Shown here in pieces: positions 61,899-64,000 of a stretch of 64,000 nucleotides of DNA. The position numbers were made by a program, and so were the translations under genes. Each line of letters begins with the position of its first letter. The stretch's first letter is position 1. The stretch comes from Bacillota bacterium. GTDB lineage: Bacteria > Bacillota > Clostridia > Lachnospirales > Lachnospiraceae. Under the pieces are notes generated by a model that saw nothing but the letters and a program-made list of their open reading frames with translations, had not been told where the DNA came from and searched no databases. The DNA is taken from NCBI GenBank assembly GCA_023392615.1, contig JAEVYT010000030.1:1-64000 (forward strand), written 5' to 3'.

Positions 61899-62757
61899 GT
61901 CCCTGAGCGAAATACAGGATTTATGTACAACAAAAGAAAAATCATTCTGGGAAGTTGTTATAGAAGATGATATGAATGAAAGATTAGCCTCAAAAGAGGA
62001 TTCATTTAATAAGATGAAAGAGCTTTATTTTAGCATGAAGCATGCTGACCAATCATATGATGCAAATCTTAAATCAGAAAGTAAATTGGTTGGAGGTGAT
62101 GGTGAAAAAGTATCACGTGCCTTAAAAGAAGGAATATTAATCAGCGGGCCATTTATCGGAGAGGTGATGGCTAAGGCACTAAAAATGGGCGAATCAAATG
62201 CCTGTATGAAGAAGATTGTAGCTGCTCCAACAGCCGGTTCCTGTGGTGTGATCCCGGCCATCTTATTAACATATGAAGAGCAGTATGGTGCAGACATTGA
62301 TAAAATGATTGAAGCTATGTATGTTGCTTCCGGGATAGGCGAAGTAATTGCCTATAGAGCATTCCTTGCCGGTGCTGCAGGAGGATGCCAGGCGGAGATC
62401 GGTTCAGCGAGTGCCATGGCCGCAGGTGCTTTGGCTTATCTTAACGGTGGAGATGAAGAAAGCATCTGTCATGCAGTAGCAATGTCATTAAAAAATATGC
62501 TTGGGTTAGTATGTGATACTGTGGCAGGATTGGTGGAAGTACCATGCGTTAAGAGGAATGTTGTAGGAGCAGTGAATGCTATATCAAGCGCAGATATGGC
62601 CATAGCAGGAGTTCGCAGTAAAATCCCGCCGGATGAAGTGATTGATGCGATGAGAGAAGTTGGCGAATCTATGCCGAAATCATTACGAGAAACAGGGCAG
62701 GGAGGACTGGCAGCAACACCAACCGGTCAAGAAATTGCACTAAAGCTTTTGGATTAA
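61888..62757 (+). CDS. sdaAA: L-serine dehydratase, alpha subunit
   Basis: 289 residues. Carries the iron-sulfur cluster cysteines: ACMKKIVAAPTAGSCGVIPA, AAGGCQAEIGSASAMAAGAL, ESICHAVAMSL, GLVCDTVAGLVEVPCVKRNV. GGAGG lies inside the end of sdaAB, 8 bases before ATG. Ends with ETGQGGLAATPTGQEIALKL, typical of the family. The enzyme is sensitive to air, which suits an anaerobe. Confidence 0.95.
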   Translation: MSFKSLSEIQDLCTTKEKSFWEVVIEDDMNERLASKEDSFNKMKELYFSMKHADQSYDANLKSESKLVGGDGEKVSRALKEGILISGPFIGEVMAKALKMGESNACMKKIVAAPTAGSCGVIPAILLTYEEQYGADIDKMIEAMYVASGIGEVIAYRAFLAGAAGGCQAEIGSASAMAAGALAYLNGGDEESICHAVAMSLKNMLGLVCDTVAGLVEVPCVKRNVVGAVNAISSADMAIAGVRSKIPPDEVIDAMREVGESMPKSLRETGQGGLAATPTGQEIALKLLD

Positions 62758-62931
62758 CTGGTAAGTGATTGCTTCGTGTGTCAAAGAAGTCTATTTTGTG
62801 GGACGTCAATTAGAGAATTCTGTGAATTGAATTCAAATAAAAATAATAAGTGCATATTGATGAAAAATACTGTAATCAGAAATTTTGAAAATTAACACTT
62901 ACACTATATACATTTTGAAAGGAACCGATAG

Positions 62932-64000
62932 ATGACAAATACAAAAATACCGAATCGTTATGTGATATTAATATTTGCCGCATGTGTACAGTTTTGTTAT
63001 GGGATTGCTTATGTTTGGAGTATTTTTCAACCTTATGCGATTCAAAAATATAATTTAGATACTTCATCAGCCAATTTGCCCTTTGGTATTATGTTGGGCG
63101 TGTTTACCTTCGGTAACCTAGCTGGTGGCTATCTGCAGAAAAAGCTTCCAGTGAGGCTGCTTATACTTGGGGGAAGTGCAGTGCTCTGTCTTGGACTGTT
63201 TTTGAGCGCATATGTACCGGTATCCCACCCTTGGCTGCTCAACATAACTTATGGATGTATTACCGGTTTTGGATGTGGAGTAGCGTATAATACAATGCTT
63301 GCAACGATGCAAAAATGGTTCCCGGATAAAAGAGGTATGGTAACCGGTATTATAATTTGTTCCGCTGGTTTGTTTGGACTTATTATGAATCCGATTGCAA
63401 ATAGTATTCTGGAGCAGCGTGGATTTAAAACAGCAATGGTATCGGTAGCAGCAATCTTGTTTTTGATCTGTTTTACGTTAGGATGGTTTATAAAGACGCC
63501 ACCGATTGGATATAAATCAGATGTGAGGCCGAAAAATATTCCGGTGACATCAAAACAATATACGATGGCGATGATGATAAGAACGAAGCAGTATTATATC
63601 CTAACCATAACCTTTATGTTGGCCGTACCTGCTTACTTCTTGATGAACCCGATGCTAATGTCTTTGGGTAAGGAAAGAGGATTAAGCACTGGATTAGCTT
63701 TATTTGGGGTAATGTTGGTATCTGTTTTAAATACAACGGGAAGATTGGTTACTCCTTGGCTTTCTGATCGAATTGGAAGAAAAAATCTACTATTATTTTT
63801 GTTTCTATTTAACATGATGGCAATCGCATTTCTTACCGTAGCTAAGGGAGATCTGTTTTTAATATTTATTTCATGTATTGCTTTCTCTTATGGAGGGTTT
63901 ATGGGAATGTACCCAACGATCAGCTCCGATTATTTTGGAATGGAAAATGCCGGAATGAATTATGGGATTGTAATGATTGGATATGCAATTAGTTCAATCG
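62932..64000 (+). CDS. OFA-type MFS transporter (3' end beyond window)
   Basis: Open from ATG 62932 (GAAAGGA upstream) to the window end, 356 codons seen, no stop. Starts TNTKIPNRYVILIFAACVQF and shows ten or so transmembrane segments: GIAYVWSIFQPYAIQKYNLD, FGIMLGVFTFGNLAGGYLQK, GFGCGVAYNTMLATMQKWFP then DKRGMVTG, and GRLVTPWLSDRIGRKN after the sixth helix. These patterns match the oxalate/formate antiporter (OFA) family of the major facilitator superfamily, which exchange carboxylates. The substrate is not known. Follows sdaAA by 174 bases, so a pyruvate, lactate or formate role is conceivable. Confidence 0.88.
   Translation, partial: MTNTKIPNRYVILIFAACVQFCYGIAYVWSIFQPYAIQKYNLDTSSANLPFGIMLGVFTFGNLAGGYLQKKLPVRLLILGGSAVLCLGLFLSAYVPVSHPWLLNITYGCITGFGCGVAYNTMLATMQKWFPDKRGMVTGIIICSAGLFGLIMNPIANSILEQRGFKTAMVSVAAILFLICFTLGWFIKTPPIGYKSDVRPKNIPVTSKQYTMAMMIRTKQYYILTITFMLAVPAYFLMNPMLMSLGKERGLSTGLALFGVMLVSVLNTTGRLVTPWLSDRIGRKNLLLFLFLFNMMAIAFLTVAKGDLFLIFISCIAFSYGGFMGMYPTISSDYFGMENAGMNYGIVMIGYAISSI

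Overview
The window reads as chromosome of a low-GC, strictly fermentative Firmicute, most likely a plant-sugar-fermenting member of the Lachnospiraceae (Clostridium cluster XIVa). The evidence is AT-rich spacers, strong AGGAGG ribosome sites, an electron-bifurcating [FeFe] hydrogenase, NfnAB, Rex, two iron alcohol dehydrogenases, GH3 and GH94 enzymes, and an arabinose operon. This is inferred from gene content only. No tRNA and no 5S rRNA were found.

Layout. 1-360: 3' end of a 23S rRNA and two hairpin terminators. 0.7-5.2 kb: a LacI regulator joined in frame to a start-less polysaccharide deacetylase remnant, a secreted transglutaminase-like protein, and a second partial copy of the deacetylase. 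5.5-10.1 kb: membrane-anchored coiled-coil proteins, a zinc-ribbon protein and a solute-binding/VWA protein. 10.2 kb: a foldback repeat. 10.5-13.5 kb: hydF, an aspartase gene and a small membrane protein. 13.5-18.0 kb: a poor region with an IS30-type transposase remnant, a resolvase remnant and a two-gene secreted metalloprotease unit. 18.0-23.8 kb: redox block (rex, LysR, iron alcohol dehydrogenase with a Rex-type operator, nfnAB). 24-27.7 kb: aminotransferase, serine acetyltransferase, a 213-bp foldback element and an AraC regulator divergent from a GH3 glucosidase. 30.7-36.9 kb: ferredoxin, hemerythrin-like protein, zinc-ribbon protein and the hydrogenase operon. 37.2-40.6 kb: an AT-rich defence island with two wrecked genes and a complete retron. 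41-46.4 kb: an AraC regulator and the L-arabinose genes araA, araD and an FGGY kinase, with three 90-bp double-hairpin repeats between the last two. 46.7-53.5 kb: two GH94-type phosphorylases around a cupin. 53.5-54.3 kb: tandem foldback repeats and an unlisted 52-codon gene. 54.4-64 kb: PucR regulator, carbonic anhydrase, galE, a membrane-anchored sugar-binding protein, an AraC regulator, a second iron alcohol dehydrogenase, two-subunit L-serine dehydratase and an OFA-type transporter cut by the window end.

How it fits together. Sugar-releasing enzymes feed glycolysis. Reduced ferredoxin and NADH are disposed of by the bifurcating hydrogenase, NfnAB and alcohol dehydrogenases under Rex control. 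HydF with the adjoining aspartase serves maturation of the hydrogenase active site.

The most notable system is the retron at 38.4-40.6 kb. It has a nucleoside-deoxyribosyltransferase-like/winged-helix effector, then an msr-msd RNA whose terminal a1/a2 repeats (13 bp perfect) overlap the effector stop codon and the reverse-transcriptase start codon, then a YADD reverse transcriptase with variant retron signature motifs. Second is a family of foldback repeats at 10.2 kb and 53.5-53.9 kb whose hairpin arms change in a compensating way between copies.
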